A stretch of DNA of 64,000 nucleotides from Heterobilharzia americana (lineage: Eukaryota; Platyhelminthes; Trematoda; Strigeidida; Schistosomatidae): the NCBI GenBank assembly GCA_944470555.2, contig OX104130.1, positions 3,224,001-3,288,000 on the forward strand, read 5' to 3'. This document shows positions 45,890 to 55,279 of the stretch, piece after piece (position 1 is the stretch's first letter; every line of letters starts with the position of its first letter). A program made the translations under genes and the position numbers. Below the pieces are notes generated by a model that was given only the letters and a program-made list of their open reading frames with translations, had not been told where the DNA came from and did not search any database.

Positions 45890-47030
45890 AAAGTCGTTTC
45901 AATTTGTGTATGGCTATGACTTCCGCAAATCTCAGTCTACGTCCCTGATTGTTTCTATATAAGACTTTAAAGTCTGTTTGAACATTGATTTTGTGACCTT
46001 TTTCTATGATATGTTGGTATTCATCAGGGACTGACATCAGTTGAAGAAACATTGAAAAATTGGGAAAACCGATCAAGAGGGTCGTCTCCCACCAGCGTTA
46101 ATCATGTTTCAACACTCCAAGTGTGTTTCTGAAGCCATTTAGGTACATGTCCTCTCACCTTCAAGTGTATGGCTTAATTACTCCTCCATTTGCATATGTG
46201 ACCACACACATGTAAATTGGTAAACACAATGGGATGTAACATAATCATTGGTCTAGTGTTTAGGTTTGTGGGGAAGCATATGTTTTATTTTTTCTCCAAT
46301 GATAAGATTAGCCGTGTAATATGTTTTCTTAATGGATGATGTCAGAATACGTCTCAAAATGATACTATTCAACTCCTCTCTGCATAACAGAGTGATATGG
46401 ACGCTTTTCTTAGGAACCGTGTATGCAATTGGCTTTGGTGCTACTTGACCGCTAAAACTGTTTATAAACTTCATCGGATATCTATTTTCCATAAGTGTTT
46501 TGGTCAGTAATTTGATGTTTTCATCCATCGAAATTGATGTACTGATACGATAGATCCTAATAAACGGCATTTCACTAGACTTCACTTGTACTGGATTGGA
46601 CAAAAACTGTGAAAATACATGTATTGTCCTATCCATGTAGGCTTTCTGTAGACTGACCATCTTCTCGTCGACTCAGAAGTATATCTAAGAATGGCAGATG
46701 ATTATTATTCTCGTTCTCAGGCTGATGCGAGTTTGTACGTTGCTAAGTCTTTTTAGTAGACAAACCATATCCTCATGCCTTTCACAAACCACTATGATGT
46801 CACCAACATATTTCTTGTAAAGAGAAACTTTAGCGATGAGATCACCAGCCAGATTTTCGATATATGACACATAAATATCAGCTAGTAGTGGTCTAAACGG
46901 ATTACCTATAGCTACACTATCAACTTGTCGAAAGCGTTCACCTTCAAACATGAAGCGGACTTTGTCGGTACACAGTAATACCAGCTTCCTCAGAAAGGTT
47001 GGAGTAATAGGAAATGGGGGGGGTTTCTAG
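45890..47030 (-). pseudogene. Penelope-like element, RT palm to GIY-YIG C-terminus
   Basis: In order on the minus strand: 46951-46685 reads RQVDSVAIGNPFRPLLADIY, the motif normally RQTDGVAMGSPLGPLLADVF. It is followed by YKKYVGDIIVVC, where the YVDD active site has become YVGD. 46660-46253 is the connector (NIKLLTKTLMENRYPMKFIN, SIKKTYYTANLI). 46076-45888 is the C-terminal GIY-YIG end (GHKINVQTDFKVLYRNNQGR, LRFAEVIAIHKLK). The nuclease core between them is lost. The changed active-site Asp means the RT is dead. Confidence 0.85.
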
Positions 47031-47059
47031 GAGATATATAGTCACAGAGAATGCTAATA

Positions 47060-47170
47060 GTCTTGAACAATAGTCTCGGTCAGTATCGAGGCATACATAC
47101 AGGGCCCATACGCCAATAGAGACCGATCAATTCAGTTCAATCAACGACGGTATAATACAAGCAACATTAT
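47060..47170 (+). repeat. Sm-alpha SINE tail fragment
   Basis: GGGCCCATACGCCAATAGAG and CAATTCAGTTCAATCAACGA match the right arm of the 42240 palindrome. Confidence 0.6.
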
Positions 47171-47189
47171 CTGAAGTGTGTTTAGGATA

Positions 47190-47565
47190 GGAAAGGATCA
47201 AAGGCATCCAGAAGAAAAGGTGGCATCAGTCCATAAATTCTCTGACTCTTGGTTTAAGCCGTATACAGAAAAGCAAACTACCTGGTTGAGGTACTTGTAG
47301 CAACCAAAATCAGTGGTTGGAAACAGAAGGAAGGCACGGACCATTGGATTCCAACTCAGTTGTAGTGTGTTTGCCACCAGACCTTAACCTTGTTATGAGT
47401 GGACACTGTGTTGCAGAGCTTTGAAGTAGGACGAAACGTTTCGTTATTGTTTAACCTTCTTATCCCATCTCGTATGACTTCCTACAACTTGTGAGCAAAT
47501 TATTTCCCATTTTCTTACCTCTTACGTTACCACCTTGTATCTTTGTATATTATGATGTATATGAG
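47190..47565 (+). mobile_element. LINE C-terminal/3' fragment
   Basis: AGGTGGCATCAGTCCATAAA corresponds to the KTWHQS codons of the LINE tail. The conserved post-ORF blocks follow. There is a short SINE-like insert near 47340-47440. Confidence 0.5.
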
Positions 47566-47569
47566 ATGA

Positions 47570-48005
47570 GCAAACTTGGACTACCAAGTTCAAAAGTCAT
47601 ACTGACTATCAACTAATCATTCATTCATATAAAACTATTGAATAAATTGCTATTAGGAAGGTGTACTAGTTCAATAACTGATTGCAAACATAGACACATT
47701 GAAAATCAATCAATCCATTTATCAACATTTATTCATTACAAAATTAGTGTGTAGCAATAGTTCAATAAACCCGCACTTCAATGTTCAATGTTCATTTTAT
47801 TGGGTTGTGTTTGAATTAATCCAACATATTATTATAGTTATTTTATAAATAATCATAATAGAAGGAATAGAACCTTTTCAAAACTATAGTGTAATCTAAC
47901 CATATTAGTCAACAAAAAATTCGACCGGAAATGTATCATTAAGTAGGAACACTTGAAAAACTGCAAAGAATAATTCAATTCGGAGTTTGTAGGAATTTAT
48001 TTATT
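47570..48005. other. AT-rich stretch, nothing recognised
   Basis: There are no open frames, exons or recognised repeats. Confidence 0.3.
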
Positions 48006-48009
48006 TATT

Positions 48010-48435
48010 TCTGGTTAGTTACATCAGTTGCAGAACCATTGAGAATCTGGACAGCTATTTCGTCCTAATATGGGACTCCTCAGTAGTGCATACCCAGGGG
48101 TCGATCGCAGGATATTCAGGTTTCATGGAAGAGTATGTTATCACTCGGTCGGAATTCAATGGTTCATAAGTTCTTATTTCTAACGATTCACTTTTTAACA
48201 GAATCAAGTCAGGTGTGGGAACAAATACTTAACAATGACACCATATCACGAATTAATAGAAGAAGCAAACTGTGTACCACTGTATTCCGTTAACATAATT
48301 CTCCCTGCAGAACACGAAGGCTCTGGTTCGACCCCTAGCAGGGCGGGGTTGGGCCATAAGTGCGCACTCCTGGTGAGTTCCACACTAGGATGAAGCAGTC
48401 ATCTAGTGCTCTCAGCTGTTCAATGGCTAAGTCCA
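48010..48435. repeat. Head-to-head pair of SINE family 2 copies
   Basis: The minus copy (48015-48185) keeps an intact hammerhead core, CTGAGGAG with stem II GTCC/GGAC and GAAA (about 48049-48092). The plus copy (48200-48430) has GGTTCGACCCCTAGCAG and a weakened hammerhead (GGTGAGTTCCACACTAGGAT, GAAG for GAAA). Confidence 0.75.
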
Positions 48436-48730
48436 TGAAGAATATTTTTATTTAGCTATCAATTAAAACTGTTGAAACCTTAAATCTTGTCAATTTGATT
48501 CGATTGTTTCTCAGAGTCAGACTAAAACTAAACCAAATTAAAAATTCACGCTACAGAAATTATAGTGAGTTAAAAGGTGTCATATTCCTTCGAAATTACA
48601 ATGAGTCAACTAAAACTATGCGATTTATACTATTTCTAGTACAAACGATGACTTAAGAATACCATGTTAAGGGATTCAAAGAGGCGGCATGTTTTTACTG
48701 TCTAAGGCTGAGATACGCTTCGACAGTGTA
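48436..48730. other. Unassigned AT-rich stretch
   Basis: Nothing was recognised before the (ATT)n run that starts the next RTE-like copy. Confidence 0.3.
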
Positions 48731-48732
48731 TA

Positions 48733-49390
48733 TTATTGTTATTATTATTATTTGTGCCTTGGGTTCCTAATGGAATATGGGACTTCAGTAGAACGTCTCC
48801 AGTGCACCCTCTTCTCTGAAATCTTTTGAACATGGTTCCACGACAGCCCACAAGCTCTCATTTTTTCTTCGCATGATCTCCTCCATATCAACCTCACCAT
48901 GGACGCCAAACTCGTCGCTTCCCATATGGCTTCCACTCGACGACCTAGCCTGACGCGTGATGTCCCCAGTTGGCCCAGTCCATCCCCATTTCCTTCCACT
49001 ACATATTTGTTGGGTGATAGCCTCTTGGTTGGTTCGTTCCCAGACAGCCAGAGTTCCTTCTTGCTTATTCTCATTATTCTGGTATTCTGGTATTATTTAG
49101 TAACGAGCCAGAGTAGGTGGCAGTTGTTCATGAATGTTTGTAGTTTGTTGGAAATGCCTTTCGTAACGCACCAGGTCTCTCAACCATCACACAGAAGCAC
49201 TGACTTGACTGGATTGGTGTTGAAAATCCGGATCTTGTTCCACATGCTGAGTGGAGTGCAGAAGATCTCCACACTGGTTTCAGGCTAATGAACGCGTCTT
49301 GCTGTCTTTGAGGTCCTGGCTTTGACGTCCTTGTCCGTGCCGCCTGTGATTGAGACGATGCTGCCTAGATAGGAGTGATTACCACTTAAC
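48733..49390 (-). mobile_element. RTE-like LINE, 5'-truncated with (AAT)n tail
   Basis: Minus frame 49074-48748 reads RISKKELWLSGNEPTKRLSP, RRVEAIWEATSLASMVRLIW and RRSCEEKMRACGLSW. 49370-49090 holds the upstream thumb region in other frames. It is highly similar to 37372-38210, including the AAT tail. Confidence 0.8.
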
Positions 49391-49399
49391 TGACCTCCT

Positions 49400-49895
49400 T
49401 CCAATGAATGATGATTTTAAAAAAGGCTTTTTCAAAGCTGTACTACTCAACATGGCTAATCAATACTCATTTGTCACCGATTCCCAAGTCCAGAATCTTA
49501 TCTACCAAAAGAACACAAGGTTGCAATAAAACACCTGAGAGGTAATGAGAAGATTCATATATTGTAGTAAGGAATAAAGTTGATTACATTATTAAGATGA
49601 AGTTCACTATAAATGACACATTGAAATTCAGATTGACAGTAAGAACAAAGATTTTCACCGACTCAGCTGAAAAAAGAATCACAAAAGCCTCAAGGATCTC
49701 ATTTGCCTTTTATGTATGGTCTATCTAAGACACATAAACAGAATGTTTCATTAAGCCCTACACTACCCAAAGTTTCTTGTCGGTTAGCGGAAAGGCTGGA
49801 ACTGGTTTGTCAATGGTTGGTTAAATATACCATGAAAAAAGGTGGTTCCAGTTCACTGCTACAATGTTTATTCTTGCTCTTTTAAAGTTGACAAA
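49400..49895 (+). pseudogene. PLE RT N-terminal fragment
   Basis: Forward frames read YIIKMKFTINDTLKFRLTV and DSAEKRITKASRIS, then FMYGLSKTHKQNVSLSPTL (normally PYMYGLPKTHK, LRPIL) and AERLELVCQWLVK. This is the finger region before the palm. It is truncated and frameshifted. Confidence 0.72.
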
Positions 49896-50014
49896 AGGTA
49901 ATATGCATGTATGAATAATGTGAAGAAACACCTCGTGACCCAGTCACATTTAGGTTACTGAATCGCCTGGTGAGGCTGTAGAAGATATCCAATAAAATTT
50001 ATTCGACTTAAATC

Positions 50015-50185
50015 CCATGATGAGACCTTGAGCTCATGCTGCTTCCCCAGTCAGTCTGTAAAGCCTTCTGAAAATAGCACTGGGTGACACAGGTTCGAAT
50101 CTCAGGTGGAACATCAACTACTGACACCAGGTTATCGGCCCGGTGCTCTATCAACCAGGCTACAAGACCCAGCTATTGACCAGAT
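50015..50185. repeat. tRNA-like SINE fragment
   Basis: GGGTGACACAGGTTCGAATC (B-box-like) at about 50083 and the reverse-oriented CGGTGCTCTATCAACCAGGC at 50140 suggest two tRNA-derived ends facing each other. Confidence 0.45.
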
Positions 50186-50399
50186 TTAAATACAAGCCTG
50201 CCAAACCGGAGCTATCTCACTCAGATACTCGAACAAATAATCAATATGATGCTCCCCCTCTCTAATTCAAGTAGGTTTTGGTTCTAGTGAGATGTCCTGA
50301 CCGGGCAGTCTGTGTGAATACGATCAAGTGGTAGTAACGCGTCATGAATTCACATGACAGTTAGGCCAAACCCTTAGTGATTGAAGTGAAATAAAAATC

Positions 50400-50515
50400 T
50401 GGTCAGCAGTCGGGTCTCATAGCTCAGATGGTAGAGCAGTGAACCGGGGTCCGGAGGTGGCTGATTCGAATCCTGTCGTAGCCTAAATTTTCATTTCACC
50501 TTCCAATCACCACTT
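50400..50515 (+). repeat. tRNA-derived SINE head (A and B boxes)
   Basis: GTCTCATAGCTCAGATGGTA, then AGAGCAGTGAACCGG, then GGCTGATTCGAATCC, resembles a tRNA gene over about 71 bases, but the acceptor stem does not pair. The end CCTAAATTTTCATTTCACCT matches the hairpin at 19849. So it is a SINE, not a tRNA gene. It lies 28 bases 3' of the SGSM-like exon donor on the coding strand, oriented antisense to the gene. Confidence 0.7.
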
Positions 50516-50542
50516 AATATAAATATTCATTAGTCAGCTTAC

Positions 50543-50909
50543 CCATTTACTAATGTAGTATTATTACTTTGATGAAAATTGTTCTTGTTTTCGTTCGCCC
50601 AGAAGGTGAAATGCATTGAAGGAGATGACTTTTCAGATGATGATGATGATGATGACGATGATGGTGATGGTGATAACAGTGAATTAGAAGATTTCGTTTT
50701 AATGCATAAAGGTGAATTATTCCCCTTCGATTGATGATCATTCCGTCTTTTTAAAATAGCCTGTTTATGAAATTCCATACGATCTAGAGTTTGTTGGGCC
50801 TCAGGACAGAATTTCGCAATTTTTTGGCATAGTATAAATGTTGTCTCTTCTTCCATCCACGTGAATATACTCCGGCGAATACCATTGAGTAGGACAGTTT
50901 CAACTGATG
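50543..50909 (-). CDS. SGSM1/2-like: SGSM-like gene, RUN-domain exon with poly-Ser insert
   Basis: This is a 367-base exon. The acceptor reads TTAATTAG|CA and the donor GG|GTAAGC. Joined to the upstream exon, the first two bases complete a Ser codon and the protein reads on as SVETVLLNGIRRSIFTW. This aligns with AAVEACVLHGLRRRAAGF of SGSM1, and the following block (CQKIAKFCPEAQQTLDRM) with its KVGKNFPPAEDLSRKV stretch. The exon then leaves the family pattern for about 55 residues rich in Ser, Asn and Lys, including nine consecutive Ser coded by a TCA/TCG run. It ends in phase 2. Vertebrate SGSM proteins instead continue into a conserved KHLWIRTALFEK helix, so another exon is expected downstream. 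Confidence 0.85.
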
Positions 50910-50914
50910 CTAAT

Positions 50915-51310
50915 TAAAGGAAAAAAGAAGGAAGAAAAGGATATTAACTAATAAATCTATAGAAGTGGTTATTTTATTTCAACGTGAACAACTTAGAGAA
51001 GGAAACTGAGTTCTGACAGAGTTGTGAAGGCATTTGACGCTTCCCAAATGCCCACATTGTGGAGCGTGACTTTTCCTTGAGGCATCTGATCGAGAAATTG
51101 AGTTAGTAATGCTGATGGGTGACTGTAGAGCGCAAAGTTGATCTACCTGAGGTCATTCACACACACCCATGTGCAGTTTTGACGTTTACATTGTTTATTT
51201 TGAATCCAGCCGTTCAGTCATATCAGCAGCAGTGCAAAAACATATGGAAGAAAGGAATGCGCTATTTTGAGGACCGACCTTTTCTAAACCCCCGCTTCTC
51301 TTATTAGGAA
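50915..51310. other. Intron with no recognised element
   Basis: A 62-codon plus frame (51119-51307) has no family resemblance. The remainder is unremarkable. Confidence 0.3.
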
Positions 51311-51319
51311 ATAAATTCA

Positions 51320-51720
51320 ACAGTGTTGTGTGTGCTGAGCCACCGCCTACCTCGAAGTGTAACGATACCAGGAGGTGGGATGCATTGGAATAACGCTCAG
51401 GGAGGCTACATCAATAAAAAGCACTAGTTTATGAAACCTGTGACTGTTGGTATGAGCCTTGTAGGAAGGTGTAGACTACCTGGCTGGGTCCCCAAGACCA
51501 TAGAAACTAGTGTTTGAAGACTTTTGGTGAAATCGCTAAAAATTGATCATAACAGTGCAGATGTATTCACTCCTTGATGTCTTATAAAGCTTGAATGTCT
51601 CGACTAACCTTCATTTCTAAATTCTTTCTCCTCCAATACACTTGTGTCTACTTTGATATCGGTCATTTTTCGATTGCTTGTTCTTCGCATGTCACTGTAA
51701 AGTGTGGTATTCATTAGTTG
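51320..51720 (+). mobile_element. LINE C-terminal/3' fragment
   Basis: GAAGGTGTAGACTACCTGGC and TGTATTCACTCCTTGATGTC match the LINE tail (GRCRLPGWGP region and 3' UTR) at 63330-63480. Confidence 0.6.
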
Positions 51721-51835
51721 GAAAACTATTGAAAACCTGAAAGAACTGGATAGCCGTTTCGTCCTACTGTAGGACTCCTTAGCAGTGTGCACCAATGGCA
51801 TTCAGTTTTCGCGAAGAGCCTATCGCTCAGTAGTA
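51715..51835 (-). repeat. SINE family 2, 3' part
   Basis: A reverse hammerhead region is seen with GAAA and stem II GTCC/GGAC intact, but the core is CTAAGGA (G5 to A), so it is inactive. Confidence 0.65.
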
Positions 51836-51839
51836 ACGT

Positions 51840-52255
51840 GTAGCTGAAGGTCTCACACGTCCTCTACCTTCTGTGGTCATGTTTACAGATATATGGTAGA
51901 ACAGAAAAAATGCGGCACAGTAAACTCGGTCCTTAATACGCAACCGGATGCCACAACGGTGCTATAAATGCCAAAAGTTCACGAAAGCCAACTGAGACTA
52001 GTATATCTGCTCACAGTTTTCGTTGATAAGTCAGTTGTATAGCTTTTGTTAACTACTTCTGTTTGTAGGGAATCTTTTCATGATGAAACTAATAAAAGAG
52101 TTTTGTTGTTTTTTTTTCCACTTTAAAAACTATCTTACACATGTATACAACAACAGATCACAGAATTCTCAGTTTGTTTGTCTACCTGTTTTCAGTTTAC
52201 TCCTTAAGTAATTTTATGGATTCTAAAATGAAAAGGATAACTAGGTGTACGCCGA
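51840..52255. other. Mostly unassigned, LINE scrap at the left
   Basis: 51880-51990 resembles the reverse LINE thumb region (compare 19480-19600). I recognise nothing in the rest. Confidence 0.35.
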
Positions 52256-52259
52256 TAAA

Positions 52260-53640
52260 CAATCTTTAAAGACTCCTGGAATGGTGGGAGGAGCAGTTTA
52301 GTTGGCCCACGATTCCAGCATTGTCACCTTTGGTGTATTATGTTCTATGGTCAGTTAACACTGACCCACCTAACGAAGAGGAGATCCATAAGGAACTCAA
52401 AGTTCTGAAACGCCACAAGTCACCCGGCTAAAACAACTCACCCCCAGCTCCTTTAAAGGATGGAGGAATGACTCTAGTCAAATTGTTTGAGAAGGTATAG
52501 TAGACTGAGTGTTCCATCGCTCTGGAGTGAAACCATCATTGTATTCATCTTTAAAAAGGGTCTACGTAACGTATGTGACAACCATAGAGGTATTAATATG
52601 TTACCAGTCGCGTCTAAAATATTGGCTGCTATGATGCTTCGCAGACTTTGTAAAACACGTGAGAAGATGATTCGCGAGGAGCAGGCCAGGTTTCATTCAG
52701 GTCGTGGGTGCACTGACCACTTTTTACCCTCCACCAGATGCTTGAACATCGCCAGATGCACTGCAGGTCAACAATCATCGTGTTTCTTGACATTCGGGGT
52801 GTCCTCGGTTCGTTGGACATAACTGTACTCTGGAACTATCTGTTGGAGAGGGACCTAATTTATCAACATCTTGAAATTGCCATACAATAACAGCTCATGT
52901 AGAATGAGAGCATACAACCACGTATCTCCATTTTTCCAAACCAGCAGTGGGGTTAGGCAGGGTGGCGTAGGTCTACTACCCGGAGAACGGCTACTCAACC
53001 TTGAATATGCGGACGATATCATATTACTGAGCGACAACCCACAGGCTACTCAAATCGCGCTTAGTCAGTTGGCGATTAGTCCGTAAGTATGGTTTGTGCT
53101 ATGCATCATCGAAATGTAAAATACTTTTGCAAGATTGGCAGGAGCCTGTCCCTGCGTTCATTTCGGAAGTTTAGGCATTGTGGGGATCGTTGTTCAATAA
53201 GTCGTCTGGAAATACCTGCTTTTGTGGCTTGGACATGTATTACGCATGTAGTCCCAACGGCTTCCAAACCGTTCATTGTTTGCTAACACTGGAGCTGGAT
53301 GGAAGAAGCAGAAGGATGACCAGTGTATGATGTGGCACCGTAGGATGGAGGATAGTTGCATTGGGTTAACATCTGTTGGTGCATCGCGACTCCGTGGGTG
53401 GGGTCCGAGAGATCGCACAACTTAGTGCCTTGAGACGTTATCAGATATGGTCAACAAACCAGTGGCGGTCATACTGTAGCTTCCTTCTATCTTTTGCTGC
53501 TGAAAAGTAATGACTTTTTTGTTCTCAATCTATCTTACTGAACTACCTTTTTAGTCATCCTATTCCTATTGTTATTCTTTCTTACTTATCCACTTCCCAT
53601 CGTTTATGTCTACTATTCTTCTGTGTGCCACATTTCTTGT
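52260..53640 (+). pseudogene. Non-LTR retrotransposon RT, near-complete but interrupted
   Basis: Frame 52487-52822 reads LWSETIIVFIFKKGLRNVCD, NHRGINMLPVASKILAAMML, CKTREKMIREEQARFHSGRG and CTDHF: RT domains 1-2. 52871-53086 has FFQTSSGVRQGG, then LLPGERLLNLEYADDIILL with the YADD active site intact. SKCKILLQDW follows at about 53105-53140 in another frame, and the tail WRMIV..WG.RDR and NQWRSY to 53480. A deletion removes the SPFLFNF segment after GVRQG. The family is CR1/RTE-like and specific to schistosomes in my judgement. Confidence 0.85.
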
Positions 53641-53644
53641 TGCC

Positions 53645-53935
53645 CTTTCTGAACCATGTTTGTTCTCCAATAAATAATAATAAAGGTGTATAAGTCAACA
53701 AGTATTATCAAGGAATGAACGATAGACTGCTGAATATTCAACTCTTCAAGGATATGGATAGTAGTATAATAATATAATCTATACATTAACACAAATGAAT
53801 TATTTCTAAGCAAGTTAGCTACATGTTTTTTAACAACAATTCACGGAATCAATTTCACAAAATAATACAACCAAGCAATAGGCAAAGGTTAGCATGAAAA
53901 GCAGTTAAACTGAATAGTTATAGTAATAATAATAA
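53645..53935. other. AT-rich stretch, nothing recognised
   Basis: A (TAATAA)-type simple repeat is visible near 53765 and 53924. No gene was seen. Confidence 0.35.
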
Positions 53936-53937
53936 CA

Positions 53938-54115
53938 ACTCAGTAGCCTAGTGGATAATGTCCTAGTGTTTGAAACAGTATTGGGCTTCAGTCTTACTTG
54001 CAATAACAACAATCACTGGAGTGCAGGTATATCAAGTTGACAACTGAGTCCTGGGAAGGGGGAAACACGTGTCTTGGATCCCATTGCTAGCCACCATCCA
54101 TCACTAATATCCATA
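53938..54115 (+). repeat. Sm-alpha-type SINE, degenerate
   Basis: CAGTAGCCTAGTGGATAATG (head), GGGCTTCAGTCTTACTTGC, and the hammerhead region at about 54028-54080 (TTGACAACTGAGTCCTGGGA, AAAC) ending GATCCCATTGCTAGCCACC. It is inactive. Confidence 0.65.
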
Positions 54116-54238
54116 ATAGCAATCATAATAAATGAAATACATTGTTATAGGCGCAAAAATCAAATATCTACAATCAGTTCATCCAAAAACCCTGGTTTGG
54201 TTAGCAATAGAAGAAAAAAAAGTAATATTTTCACTTAC

Positions 54239-54314
54239 AACAAAATTTTGTGATTGTTTCACTATCTTCATGAACATAACTGCGAATTACAGCCTCTTCC
54301 ATAAGCTTCTTCAC
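54239..54314 (-). CDS. SGSM1/2-like: SGSM-like RUN-TBC protein, RUN-domain exon (first recognised)
   Basis: This is an internal 76-base exon coding 25 residues that begin VKKLMEEAVIRSYVHEDS, then one extra base. The acceptor reads TTTTAG|GTG and the donor TT|GTAAGT. The peptide resembles the opening of the RUN domain of vertebrate SGSM1/SGSM2, where the family has KQIMEEAVTRKFVHEDSS, as recalled from family knowledge. RUN-TBC proteins bind Rab/Rap GTPases and carry a C-terminal TBC Rab-GAP domain, acting in membrane traffic. The exon starts in phase 0 and ends in phase 1, which fits the next exon at 50909. The start-codon exon was not found. It should lie at higher coordinates or outside the window. 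Confidence 0.85.
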
Positions 54315-54459
54315 CTAAAATAATATGAATAGATAGAAGTTCATATGAACTACAATCAAGTGTGGACATGAATAGTATCGTAAATATCGGGCATTGAGTA
54401 AAAGGTTGATATTACATACATAGTTTCTATTGATTCGTCATAAGAGAGCAACCAAATTC

Positions 54460-54800
54460 ATGTTTTCTAGTCCCAAGTGCACACCGAATCCTATCAATCA
54501 TATTTGCAACGTGGTCACCAAGCTAGGAGGCTCAACATCGCGATGCACATTAGTAAATGTTCGTTGGTTGGAAGCAATCAGCAAGAAGCCCTGCTTCACC
54601 TAGGTTTCGTGCTTGTCGACACTCGTCAACCTCGACGGAACTTATGTCCCGTCTAAGATTTGAACCCTCGTTACCTAGTGTTGTAATAAAAGTGACGTTA
54701 CCACTGATTATTATGTAAGTGAGTCACTGGAGAGTAACGGACTTGGAATCTCAGGCGGGATGTCAGTCCCATCGAGGTGTCCTACTGACTGCTTCCAACC
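54460..54800. repeat. SINE family 3 copy, with internal reversed tRNA-like ends
   Basis: CAACGTGGTCACCAAGCTAG and GGAAGCAATCAGCAAGAAGC match 20190-20270. At about 54600-54640 the minus strand reads TTGACGAG, a short GTG/CAC stem, and CGAAAC, a hammerhead-like core with the first base changed. 54720-54790 repeats the tRNA-like end in the other orientation. Confidence 0.6.
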
Positions 54801-54939
54801 AACTAATACATATTTAATATTTGTGTAAGTCACACCGTGGTTGATATGAAATAGATCCAATGTTTCGCACAGAAATCTGCTCCGAGATTCTTCAGGGAAA
54901 TAACAAAATTTAAAATCCAATTTGGGGGTTTGTGGGGAT

Positions 54940-55275
54940 TTAGTGAGTTTTCAAGTTGGTTATCATTATGACTGACATCAACTGGAGAAACATCGGAAAC
55001 CTGAGAGCACTGGACAGCTGTTTCATCCTAGTATGGGACTCCTCAGAAGTGTGCACCTATGACCCCACCCCGGATTGAACCCACGACCTTCAGGTTCCAT
55101 GGCCAGGACGTTACCATTAAGCCACTGGATCGGAATCCAGTGATTGATATTTCCAACTTTTGTCAGTTCATGACACAGTACGACCATCACCCAGTGTCAT
55201 CGTTGAGTATTCGTCCTAACGTTTACTTGGTTTGCCCCACCGGTCACAACTTCTCACTGGAAATTTGTAGTCATT
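54940..55275 (-). repeat. SINE family 2, near full length, well preserved
   Basis: The reverse copy runs from GTTATCATTATGACTGACAT to TTCTCACTGGAA. The tRNA-like segment (GGATTGAACCCACGACCTT; ACCATTAAGCCACTGGATC) is intact. The hammerhead at about 55003-55047 has CTGAGGAG, a GTCC/GGAT stem II and GAAA. One stem I pair is lost and stem II has a G-U pair. Confidence 0.8.
55003..55047 (-). ncRNA. Hammerhead ribozyme candidate in SINE family 2
   Basis: The minus strand reads core CTGAGGA, stem II GTCC/GGAT around loop CATACTA, core GAAA, stem III ACAG/CTGT, triplet GTC, and stem I CACT(T)/(C)AGTG. All invariant core bases are present. This is the most complete family 2 hammerhead in the window. 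Confidence 0.75.
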
Positions 55276-55279
55276 GTCT

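Noticed and set aside
50415..50485. A functional tRNA gene
   Set aside because: A- and B-box-like segments are present, but the acceptor stem does not pair and the 3' end continues into a SINE tail seen elsewhere.
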